From positions 38,556-102,555 of the forward strand of contig JH153555.1 of the NCBI GenBank assembly GCA_000226015.1: a DNA stretch of 64,000 nucleotides, written 5' to 3'. The stretch is from Mnemiopsis leidyi. Its lineage: Eukaryota; Ctenophora; Tentaculata; Lobata; Bolinopsidae. Shown piece after piece: positions 44,677-54,010 of the stretch. Below the pieces are notes generated by a model. The model saw only the letters and a list, made by a program, of their open reading frames with translations. It did not search any database and was not told the origin of the DNA. The position numbers and the translations under genes are program-made. Every line of letters begins with the position of its first letter. Position 1 is the stretch's first letter.

Positions 44677-45272
44677 ATATAGTTTGGTGAGTCGGGCAAT
44701 TGGCACCAATTGATCCACTTAATGGAACAAATGGATGTTCCATTTGCGCCAATGGCGATGAAGTCAGTGGTGCCAATGGTGCCACCGGCACCACTCAGAG
44801 TCAGAGTGAATGAATCGTTTGGGATTCCAATGGCGCCAATTGTGCCAATGGCGATTCATTGGTGACAATGGCGATTCATAATCATTGGCGAGAATAATGC
44901 TGGTAGTGGTACATATGCAATGACAACAGTGGTGACAATGGCGCAAATGGCGACAATGGTGCCACTGTCGCCTTTGTCGCAAATTAATCGCCATTGGTTC
45001 CACTGTCACCATTGGCACCACTGGCGCCATTGGAATTCTAAATGATCCGATCACTCTGAGTGGTGATTGTGAAAAGAGCATAACCATCGAGTGGATCTAT
45101 TCTATGCTATTAGTTCCATTATAATCATAATGGATCCAATGGTCGCCAATGAAACACAACCATTGGCGCCAATGGCGATTGGGATCATCATTGGCACTAT
45201 TGATTTTATCGCCATTAGGTCCGATATGGAGTAGATCCATTGACGCCAATTGCCCCTCTCACCAAACTATAT
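44677..45272. mobile_element. Terminal-inverted-repeat element with internal GGCGCCAAT repeats
   Basis: Ends are inverted copies of each other over about 40 bases (left atatagtttggtgagtcggg, right complement atatagtttggtgagagggg). The interior is a degenerate array of short words around ccattggcgccaatgg in both orientations. No coding frame; a non-autonomous fold-back or MITE-like element of about 596 bases is the best reading. Confidence 0.75.
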
Positions 45273-45695
45273 GACGCTTTACTCATTGTGTAACGTAATT
45301 CAAATTGTGTAAAGTACGTATTACGTACATTTGTCAGATAATTTCAACTTGATAAGAATGAGTGTAAACACTACTATCTGTGATCTAATTCATTATATGC
45401 TTGATTGTGTTTGAAGTTGATATATAATTAAAAGCTGAAATCCTATTTTAAGCTAAAACTTGATAACCGTGGGTTAAATAGCTAGTTGATCGACGATGGT
45501 TGAATTATAACAATATTAGCTTTAAGTTTTTCCTTTTTTTCAATATGATGAAAGTGTCGTAATTCTAAATTTTTAATTCTCTATGCCCTTCTTTCGGTCT
45601 TGTGTTCAGAGTTGACTTATTAAGGTTTAGGTATTTACCCCTCATCTACCCAAAAATGAATAAAAAACAAGATTCCCTCCTAACACAACTTTCAG

Positions 45696-45961
45696 ACTTC
45701 CTTACACAGACCAGAGGTGCATGCTCAACTGCAGAGCAATGTCCCTACTGCAGTAAAACAATCAGCAGCAGATCAAATCTCAAGAAGCACATCAGGTCGA
45801 TCCACCAACAGCTCCGACCGTTCCAATGTGACGAATGTAAGCAGACTTTTGCTCACCACCACCATCTGAAGGCTCACAGGAGGGCTGCTGAGAGAAAGGG
45901 GCGGTGCTTCGCCGCCAGGAAAACTACTGAAGATGCTTTCAAGTTTTTGTTTCTTGAGTGA
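45696..45961 (+). CDS. ZFx63, terminal exon; second finger C2H-x9-C
   Basis: Acceptor cctaacacaactttcag; 87 residues. Finger 1 C-x2-C-x12-H-x4-H with SSRSNLKKH, linker HQQLRPFQC, finger 2 H-x9-C ending ERKGRC with a HHHH run before the helix end. Last exon of the H-x9-C block. Confidence 0.89.
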
Positions 45962-46010
45962 CGTATAGAGACCTGAGACATGAGTATTATTGTTTGGCAA
46001 TGATGAAGTA

Positions 46011-46042
46011 TACACTGTACAGTGTACAGTGTACACTGTACA
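46011..46042. repeat. Short overlapping palindromes (tacactgtacagtgta)
   Basis: A perfect 16-base palindrome at 46011-46026 overlaps further gtacactgtac palindromes up to 46042, just past ZFx63. The rest of the spacer to 47019 is AT-rich without a gene. Confidence 0.8.
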
Positions 46043-47019
46043 TGTAGTATTTGTTAAATTGTATTTGTATGCAGTGATGAAGTATACGCAATACATGTAG
46101 TGTTTGTAGTTATATTTGGATGGCAATTGCTTGGAAATTGATGATTGGAATCACTATATAGGTTTTCTTGGGAGGGATCGGAAATTTAATGTTTCATGTG
46201 ACAGCGTTCCTCGATATTAACTAGTCGTATTAGACTCCTTATTTGCAAACTCAACGTTTGTCATACGAGACATAATATCCAACTCCTTCCTTAGAAATCT
46301 GACGTCAACGATTAAAAATAAAGAGAAGTATGAAAATATTGTAATCTTACTTTGCGTCTATTGTTGGTCATGCTTTCCCTGGTTATACTTCTTGACAAAA
46401 ACATAACAACATAGTAGGGTAATAAACCGAAATTGTATCTGTTATTAACTTTCTTATGATTTAATTTCTTTTCAAATGCAGTTTGAACGTTTTATAAGTC
46501 TCAGTGCAACAATCTTTCAGTATCAAAACGAAAGACATTCTGTTAAACACGAAACACATTTAAAATTCATCTCAAACCATAACTTAAAGTTTTAAGTTTT
46601 GTTTGTTAACTTGAGATTTTATTCTTATTGTCACTAGAGATTACTATTTCTGGAAAGGTGTCGCAAAAATTTTAAAAATCGTTTCAAAATCTTTTGGCAC
46701 TGTTCCTATGTTTTTGGAGGTCAGTTTATGGCTTATGTCAACTGTCAAGTTGACCGGGTGGAGTTTGAAATTCGGTTTAAAATTCGTAAATTTGCTAACC
46801 CTCTCCAGGAATACCGTTCTCTATTACCTTACAATTAAATAATTAACATGTTCTGATTTAGCTGTTACAGTTAAGCCTTAACGTTATTCTTTGTCATAAT
46901 GCAAATAGTTTAATTTTGTGTTTTTAATTATATTTTCTTGATGAATATTCTGACAGAGCTGTGATAATTTAAACAACCAGCCCAACTGTCAGCTGTTCAA
47001 CGAATTCAACCTATTTCAG

Positions 47020-47411
47020 GTGCCGTAAACAGACGCCCCTTATCTGTCAGTAGAAGTGGTAGTGCCAGTACCGCTGTCTCAACTTCGAGCTCCGTGTGCG
47101 GGACATGTGGACAACAACTCAGCTGTGCTGCGGCTCTCAGACGGCATGTCAAGCTGGTCCACCTCAAGCAGAAAGATTACACGTGCAAATATTGCAGTCG
47201 TGCTTTTAGCACGGCCGGCAACTTGAAGAAACACGTGCACACTATGCATATCGCTTACCGACCTTTCAAATGCTTCTTCTGTGATATGACATTCAAGAAA
47301 CTGGCTCTCCTAAACTCACACTTGTATACTGAGCATGGAGGGAGGCGTGTTCCTCCAGAACAGTGGAACGATTTGAGGAAAATTGAGCTACAGTTGAGGT
47401 CCTCAAAATAA
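47020..47411 (+). CDS. ZFx64, terminal exon with three canonical C2H2 fingers
   Basis: Acceptor attcaacctatttcag; 129 residues, the longest member. A Ser/Arg-rich leader of about 25, then three C-x2-C-x12-H-x4-H fingers in close tandem, with linkers HLKQKDYTC and HIAYRPFKC, and a 24-residue charged tail. From here to the array end the last finger is C2H2. Confidence 0.9.
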
Positions 47412-47717
47412 GTTCCTCAAATTCAATAGAGAGTAGCTTAGCCTTGGGAAGTACCAAGGAAGAGAATTCATGTTGTAGTCTAGATTTTAGTTGCAACAAT
47501 ATTAATTGTTTTCTTGTAGTTGTTGGAGCTCTTTATTTTTGTGTCAACTTCTTTCTCAAAATTTAGCTGAAAAATTGTTATTTAGTGCCCAGTTTTTCGT
47601 AAGCTTGTCAGCTGTTTTGTTGTTTAATAATTTTCTAATCATCACTACTTATAGCAAACTATGGTGCACAATTCGCAAAAAACGTAGCCGCTATCCAACA
47701 AGTCATTGATCACCACT

Positions 47718-48440
47718 ATGAAACGGGTCATATCTTTGGACTCGACCGGCACTCTTGTCAAGATCTCCAGTTCAGTTGGGTACCAATACCTTCGTATCCT
47801 GGAAAGTTTCTTCCCCGGAGCCCTAACTGACCGAGACAGAAAGATCCTCACCCAACAGTTCAACAAGAACTTTCCCATCCACTACAAAGATGCGATGAAA
47901 CAGAACCCTAACTTTGGGCACGGCAGTATAGGATGCTACGCTTGGTGGAAGGGTCTGGTTCGAGAACTTTATCTTTCTTCCAACATCGATATGAAGGACT
48001 ATCAATTCTCATACGTGTTTGACGACACTTATCATCAGTTCAGATCGGCTAAATGTTGGGAACCGTTCCCTGAAACTGTTCCTGTTCTAAAAGCTCTAAA
48101 ATCACGTAACATCGATGTAGTGGTGACTAGCGACTTTGACCAGGGTTTGGTGAACATTCTACTGCATTACGGTCTGTACAACCCCAGGGATTCTACAAAC
48201 TCTTTGATTAAGGAGGTTATCACATCGTATGAGTACGGGGTTGCAAAGCCGGAACTTCTCAAGTTGGTCAAGGAAAAGTGGAATGTTGAATTTCATGTCG
48301 GGGACAGTGTTGACAGAGATGTGACTGGAGCAGCGCGTGTTGGGGTTCGGCCGATATTTCTCGACAGAAAATGTGTGGGTTCTTGTGAAGATCACATTTC
48401 TATCGACAATTTGTCTGGAATAATGGATCACTTGGATTAA
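47718..48440 (+). CDS. HAD-superfamily hydrolase, HDHD3-like, intronless and nested in the array
   Basis: 240 residues from ATG to TAA; complete in one exon. HAD motifs are visible: motif I LDSTGTL (nucleophile Asp8), motif II VVTSD (Thr137/Ser138), motif III Lys177 in VAKPEL, motif IV GDSVDRD (195-201). The residue two after the nucleophile, usually an acid/base Asp, is Thr here; the HDHD3 group is also atypical there, so phosphatase activity is uncertain. A helical cap fits residues 15-110. It has its own AATAAA at 48547 and lies between ZFx64 and ZFx65 on the same strand. Lack of introns suggests retroposition or simple intron loss; substrate unknown. Confidence 0.9.
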   Translation: MKRVISLDSTGTLVKISSSVGYQYLRILESFFPGALTDRDRKILTQQFNKNFPIHYKDAMKQNPNFGHGSIGCYAWWKGLVRELYLSSNIDMKDYQFSYVFDDTYHQFRSAKCWEPFPETVPVLKALKSRNIDVVVTSDFDQGLVNILLHYGLYNPRDSTNSLIKEVITSYEYGVAKPELLKLVKEKWNVEFHVGDSVDRDVTGAARVGVRPIFLDRKCVGSCEDHISIDNLSGIMDHLD

Positions 48441-48546
48441 GATTTTAGGGTAAGTGAACAAGTTTTAGTGCAATATACGCTAGTCATTTTAGGATTGACG
48501 TATTTGCTCGGGTATTATTTTCTCGGGTATTAATTAAGTGATCCGC

Positions 48547-48552
48547 AATAAA
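48547..48552 (+). terminator. Poly(A) signal AATAAA of the HAD gene
   Basis: AATAAA 107 bases after the HAD stop and about 215 bases before the ZFx65 acceptor, consistent with an independent transcript. Confidence 0.55.
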
Positions 48553-48767
48553 TTGAGTTCTTGATTGCATTATCACAATTAACTCGCGGTTTTCTTATTC
48601 CTGTGTTTAGTAATCGAAGCAAATTTAAAGCCCGATAAAATTAAAGTATTTTGACTCTATTGATCGATCCTAATTCTCCTTTTCTGAGCTCTCTTCCAAC
48701 TGCAAAACTTCCACTGTCTTAGTTCTCTTCTCTAGATCTATATTTAACATCCTACCTGCTCCCCCAG

Positions 48768-48961
48768 GTGGAAGACCTCCCCTCCCGAGGGTAAAGCATA
48801 TCTGTCCGACCTGCGGCAGAGTCCTGAGTACCAGGGCCGGTCTAGTTCGACACATCAAAGTGGTGCATCTCCAGCAGAGGAACTTCCAGTGCCGGTTCTG
48901 TACCAAGCTGTTTGGACAGAACTCCGATAGAGTTATACACGAACACAAGAGCCATGTATAG
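48768..48961 (+). CDS. ZFx65, terminal exon with two C2H2 fingers
   Basis: Acceptor cctacctgctcccccag; 63 residues, no Met before finger 1. Finger 1 C-x2-C-x12-H-x4-H with STRAGLVRHIKVVH, linker HLQQRNFQC, finger 2 C2H2 with GQNSDRVIH. Forms a trio with ZFx66 and ZFx67. Confidence 0.89.
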
Positions 48962-49217
48962 GGGTGATCGGGAGGCGAAACTTTATGTTAGCTGCTGTTT
49001 TATTTTGTAATGATGTTTTTGAGTGTTTTGCCTTCACAATTTAAGTATCAACTGTTAAACTTAATGTCTGGAAAAATTTTTGACCAAAACTTGGAAAAAA
49101 TTTGGCACTATGACTGCAAAAATTTGGAGGAATCTTTAGCATTTTCCTGTCTTAATTTAGAAATTATAAGTTTAACCATGTCCTTTGTTTCAATTTTTAC
49201 AAATGACGATTTTTCAG

Positions 49218-49417
49218 CTCGTCACCCCGACTCAAGTCAGTGCCCAACGTGTGGCAAAGTACTCAGTTGCAAGCCAGCCCTGATTCGACACATCAAAGTT
49301 GTTCATCTTCGACAGAAGAACTTTATGTGTAGATTCTGTTACAAACCGTTCGGACAAAACTCTGATAGGATTATCCATGAGAAGTCCGTCCATGCAAAAT
49401 TGTGCATGGACACATGA
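49218..49417 (+). CDS. ZFx66, terminal exon with two C2H2 fingers
   Basis: Acceptor aatgacgatttttcag; 65 residues. Finger 1 shares RHIKVVH with ZFx65, linker HLRQKNFMC, finger 2 has GQNSDRIIH. Nearly the same second-finger helix as ZFx65. Confidence 0.9.
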
Positions 49418-50010
49418 TGTTAGCTGTACCTGCAGTGCCATTTGATGTGTGTCCTTTAAAGAGAGACTTTCGACTAATTACGATTTTTTACAATTTTCAA
49501 TTTCGATACTCACTAGGCAATACCAAATAAAATTGACATTATGCCTCGATTTGCATAATTAATGTTAGGTATCTCTTTCTATGTGGATTTTATGAATATT
49601 ATCAGTTAGACTTTCACTTAGAATAAGGTTTTATCAGTACTTACTTATTTTTCATTCGCTTTAAATGGCCATTTGCTGCATCAATCACATTATTTTATTT
49701 TTGCCTTCTGCATTCATTAATTGCGAATTGTCATGTTAACGCTAAATTTCATGACAGCGTCTAATTGAAATTTGAATATTGTTATTCAAGCACTCTTATT
49801 TGTTCACAAGATTGGATTAGATCACTTAACAATAACATTAGCTAAGCTTAAGATTTTATGTACTATATTGAGTTGAAAGTTTAGTCTAAAATGTAATAAA
49901 AGATGAAAAATACCACAAATAAAGTACTGTCTTATCGAAATTCTTTAAATTTCCAAACTACTTAAATTGTATTTTGACTCAACCGTAACGAAATTTTACC
50001 TTCATTTCAG
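49418..50010 (+). other. Spacer without a gene
   Basis: About 590 bases of AT-rich DNA; nothing supported. Confidence 0.5.
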
Positions 50011-50198
50011 AGTCGAGATCGAAAGTAACGTGCGAGCAGTGTGGTCTGGTGTTGAGTACAAGGGCAGCTCTTACACGACACGTCCGAGTTGTTCATCTCC
50101 GGATTAAAGCCTTCAAGTGTCGGTACTGCGGCAAAGCGTACGGCCAGAGTTTCGATAGACTCTTGCATGAGAGAACTCAACACTCGTCCAGGAAATGA
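50011..50198 (+). CDS. ZFx67, terminal exon with two C2H2 fingers
   Basis: Acceptor tttaccttcatttcag; 61 residues, no Met before finger 1. Finger 1 has STRAALTRHVRVVH, linker HLRIKAFKC, finger 2 GQSFDRLLH. Third member of the ZFx65-67 group. Confidence 0.89.
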
Positions 50199-50640
50199 AC
50201 TCGATGAAAGGATAATTCGACGTGCTGCTGGATAAGGATTGTCATATTTGTTTGATGAAGTTTTGAAGATTGAGAAATTTAAATGCATTTTCATATTTGG
50301 ATATTTATTATGATTATCAAATGTAGCGAAGAGAATTTAAGAGGGCGTATCCAGTTGTAGATAATCACTTCTTATATTACTCTTATGATTTTTGGCTAGC
50401 ATCACGCGTGCTTCAACTGAACGCGTGATGCTTAAATTAAATGGTGACCTGACGCACAGTACGCACACCGAGCAATCTCTACTACTACTAGTACTTGCCT
50501 ATCTTTTTATATGCACGTTAAAAGCTGGTGCGGCAGTAGTTCCGATGAAATTTGAATGAGACCAGGAAAGTTACACAAACTTCGAGACTAAGACAAGAAG
50601 TTAATTAGTTGACAGATAAATCAATCACAGTGCTTTACAG

Positions 50641-51020
50641 GTTGGAACAGGTTTCTTGACCACATGATCCCTGCTGATACACCTCCCGTTAACGCTAGAC
50701 GACGGATAATGAGAATATTCTCCCTGAAGGGTACTATCGCGGAGTACGATGCCGTCGTCACGAAGGTTAACTCTGGAATTCCACGTAGGACAGCTCTGGA
50801 GGAGGTCAACATCTCCAGAACTCAGTTTACAAGGAAGCGCTGCATTGCGGAGGCAGCCAAAGTGGACATCACAACATTGAGGCTATCTATTCAGCAGCTA
50901 CAGAAAGTGACGTTGGAGAATATATACCCCTTTGCTAAGGATATTTGTAACCGCAACCTGTCTGTTCTACATAGACTCTACTCAGAGGGTGAAGTCCTAC
51001 AGCCAAAGGACAGATACTAA
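50641..51020 (+). CDS. Exon or small gene of unknown function with array-compatible phase
   Basis: From acceptor acagtgctttacag the frame is open for 125 residues to TAA with the same two-base phase as the finger exons; alternatively it starts at the ATG at 50664 (118 residues). No Cys/His fingers. The core (NARRRIMRIF, KGTIAEYDAVV, then SGIPRRTALEEVNISRTQF) is basic and predicted helical, with a helix-turn-helix-like spacing, followed by a Leu/Gln-rich helix. I do not recognise the family. It may be a non-zinc-finger alternative terminal exon or an unrelated domesticated gene; phase agreement alone has a one in three chance. Confidence 0.55.
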
Positions 51021-51271
51021 TAACCCTAATTTTGTTTAGAAATAGAATCTACTTTTAGAGTGTAATCGCTAAACAAGATATGAGTTATTTATCTGGTCAG
51101 TTTAAATTTATTACTATCTTTTTGATTATCGCTGAGTGCAATATGAATATGATTTATTTATCTAGAAATTACAATTTAATGCTACGACTTTATAAAAAGG
51201 TCCAAGGTATTTTGGGTAGGGTTCGCAAATCGTTTAAATCACGTCATAGCGTAGCTTGATATTAATTGGCC

Positions 51272-51349
51272 GTTGTCGCAGTTATACCCCACTCTCGCAG
51301 CTCAAAGCTGCGTTTTGTTTAAACGTAAGACGGATATAATCTTGACAAG
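51272..51349 (+). repeat. Diverged copy of the tgtcgcggtgatacccgactc terminal repeat
   Basis: ttgtcgcagttataccccac, then cgcagct, then gacggatataatcttgac: the same order of motifs as at 52053 and 63036, with substitutions and a short insertion. Confidence 0.7.
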
Positions 51350-52052
51350 ATTGGCCGTACCTCAATTCTCCTTGGTCAATTGTTGCCACTAAATGCCATC
51401 CCCAAATTCAAAAAATACGTTTTCTATTACTTACTTGAAATTAACTTAAGTGGCCAACGAGAATTAAGGGCCCCATATGTTGTTATCTCATGGATAGTAA
51501 TTGATTAAGGAGAAGTCAAATGTGAATGCGCCGCTCTCTGGGTGCTTGCTTTGCCAATAAAAAAGAACCCTTAACCGTTAATGGTATCTTTCCATCTGCC
51601 ATCGTGCTAACGAAACGAGAGAGCATCGAAGATGTAGCCTGACGTTGTCAGGCCTGCTGCCGTGCAGCGGCAGCTCTGTGCGGCGCAACCGCGACTTGAA
51701 ACGGGCCGCGACGTGAGGTCGTGAGGCAACGAAGCTGCGCATCGGGTATTAACCCGACAAAACGAAATGGAATTTACTCCGGTCTCAACACGAGACATAA
51801 TTTGACCCCTCTGTCTCTCCAAAATACCATTCTGGTCTCATCTGATTTCAAATGTGAGACTAGAGATTGTTACTTTCAAAATTAAATATTTGTCAAAATT
51901 TAGTACTGGAGGTGATAAAATGATATCTTATTTGTAAAAATTTTTATCAATTAAAAGTTTTTCGGTCAAATTTGAAGTTTCGTAATTTTGGCGCTAGGTT
52001 GAATTAATTTATTAAATTTAAACATTAAAGTTTATATTTACACAACCGCCAT

Positions 52053-52532
52053 TGTCGCGGTGATACCCGACTCACGCAGCTAAAACGTTAGACGGATATA
52101 ATCTCGTCAAAACTGCCAGTACGTCGCATGGTGAATGATCTCTTTTATAATCAAAATGGTGGAATGGTTTGAACCTGCAGTCCGCTGACCGCTATGTCTA
52201 CTTTCGATGCTTGGCACGCTCCAATGCCTCAATTTACAGCGAAAAAACTTTCAACTAGGGTTGCTAATCATTCAGCGATTCGACGGCGCATGATTTCGAA
52301 ATTATTCTACTTTAAGCTTAACTGCAATTCATGAAATTTCCCCAGTTACGGACTCACGGAAAATCCACAACGATTTCAGCTGGTACGAAGCAGTAGGAGA
52401 TGCTGATACTTCTTCTATTACGGTGCTGGGATTTACTAGCAACAACAATTCAAATGGAGGTTTGTTTTATTTGAATTCTTGACTTCCTAGTTTTGACGAG
52501 ATTGACCTTTAGCCTTGAGTCGGGTATAACCA
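52053..52532. mobile_element. Non-autonomous element with inverted ends, family A
   Basis: Left end 52053-52112 reads tgtcgcggtgatacccgact through acggatataatctcgtcaa. A diverged inverted copy at 52491-52532 (ttttgacgagattgacc, then gagtcgggtata) could be the right end. No coding frame inside. Same family as 62695-63099. Confidence 0.6.
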
Positions 52533-52780
52533 TAAAAACTTAACTTTCGCTATTTACTTTTATTTTAGCACTGTCTTGTCTGACTTTGTCCGACCCTCAT
52601 TCGAAGCGAATAGAGGATATGAGAATAAAATGTCAGGAGGGTGCGCGCTGCCGTACAACTAAATGCGTGCCAACGTGAAAACCTAAATTAACAACTCGAT
52701 ACTGAGATCCATTTAAGTATTTCAATAAAATTGATGAGTGATCAGTATAACTGAAATTATAAGATTGTATTTCCTGTCAG

Positions 52781-53013
52781 GATCGAATAAAGACGATGTG
52801 TCGGGACGCTCCTGTCAACTTTGCGGACGGACTTTCACAAAGAAATGTGACCTCAAGCGGCACGTAAACCAGGTCCATCTGAAACTTCGCCCGTACAAAT
52901 GCAACCAATGTGATGCCAGTTTCCCACGAAGACCGCAACTCAAGATTCACGTAAGAAAGGCACATGACAACTCTCAAGATGAAGCAGGAGTTGAGGTAGA
53001 CGCGATTGATTAG
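52781..53013 (+). CDS. ZFx68, last intact terminal exon of the array
   Basis: Acceptor tgtatttcctgtcag; 76 residues. Finger 1 C-x2-C-x12-H-x4-H, linker HLKLRPYKC, finger 2 C2H2 with RRPQLKIH, acidic tail (SQDEAGVEVDAID). Separated from ZFx67 by 2.6 kb that holds the unknown exon and repeats. Confidence 0.9.
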
Positions 53014-53423
53014 ATTAACTTTTTACCTTAATAACAGAAATGTAAGTGTAAAGAGTTAATATAAAGTTCAAACCAACTTTTTAGTTGTATACATATAATT
53101 TATATAGATAGCATGCAATTTTCGATTAACTACTGTTTTTGGTTAAACCTTTTTAACGATGAAGTTTTCAGCATTCAGATTTGGTCAATTATTGTGATTT
53201 TTGTCAAACTCAGGGATATTTGACTTATAGTCATAACATTTCTCTTTGAATTTATTGTTACATGCTTCAGTCTTATGTGGAGATTTGATGAGACCTACAA
53301 ACTAGTTCGATACGATAGGCGGCAATTTTAAATTTAAGTTTAACTTTTATGATAAAATCGATTGTTTATTATCCAGTCACAATGTTTATATATCAATGCA
53401 TTTTACGTAATATTTTGATATAG

Positions 53424-53500
53424 GTGTTTGTACTTGTGGTAAAGTTTGCTGGCTGCGTGAACATTGAAAATACCACACTGGACGCATTTGGATGATTGTG
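53424..53500 (+). pseudogene. Possible remnant of a further finger exon
   Basis: After a TAG acceptor (attttgatatag) the array phase gives VCTCGKVC then a stop, and further on a frameshifted piece resembling the H-x4-H end of finger 1. The C-x-C start recalls ZFx32/33. Too short to be certain. The rest of 53014-54010 shows no gene. Confidence 0.35.
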
Positions 53501-53851
53501 CCAATACATGGATTGGGCTATCTATACCGGCAAGCCAGCCAGATCGGAATCATTTGTTCCCACGCGCGCGCTTAATATGCAAAACTGCGCTAAAAAATTG
53601 TGTGATACCATAAGTTAATGTCTCAGCGGCTAACACAAATTCAACTGTTTCTTGCGACCGATTTCAAACCTGGGTCACGTGATGGTTCTTCAACTCAGAA
53701 GCATACGGTAAGGACAAAATCCAACAAAACGAGATTTAACATCAATTAGAGAGAAATTATTATAATCATCAACAATAGTTCACTACCATACAACAAAATC
53801 AGAGCACTGTTATATTTCTATTTAACCAACTCGATGAAACGAGGGATTTGA

Positions 53852-53857
53852 TTTATT
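53852..53857 (-). terminator. Poly(A) signal of ACADM (- strand AATAAA)
   Basis: tttatt on the + strand, i.e. AATAAA on the - strand, about 155 bases after the ACADM stop. Transcripts of ACADM and the array converge in this interval. Confidence 0.5.
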
Positions 53858-54010
53858 TTACAAATTTTGGTAATTCAAGCAAAAATTATGAAAAAAATTA
53901 CAAAACATGAGGTTGACAAAGCAATAAATAATAGGGTAAGTTGGTTGCAGTGTCGGGTGAGGTGTCAGGAACTATAATAATCAGCACATAAATCATCCCA
54001 TAATGTAAAT

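Larger units (their letters stand above)
51021..52780 (+). other. 1.8-kb repeat-rich spacer
   Basis: Contains copies of a terminal repeat family (51272-51349, 52053-52112, 52491-52532) and a GC-rich hairpin-prone stretch at 51600-51760. No finger remnant seen before the acceptor of ZFx68. Confidence 0.6.

Noticed and set aside
44764-45087. 107-codon His/Cys-rich minus-strand frame
   Set aside because: It is the translation of the ggcgccaat repeat element, low complexity, not zinc fingers.
72-53013. Each finger segment as an independent small gene starting at its internal ATG, GTG or TTG
   Set aside because: Many segments have no start codon before the first Cys, many internal starts would cut finger 1 in half, and all segments share an acceptor and one phase.
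72-53013. Minus-strand open frames opposite most finger exons (for example 1479-1871, 2152-2508, 7932-8198, 41778-41981)
   Set aside because: They are shadows of the + strand finger coding sequence and show no domain of their own.
1-53013. A CRISPR array or other prokaryotic repeat system as explanation of the regular units
   Set aside because: The units are diverged coding exons with splice acceptors and stops, not identical short repeats with spacers.
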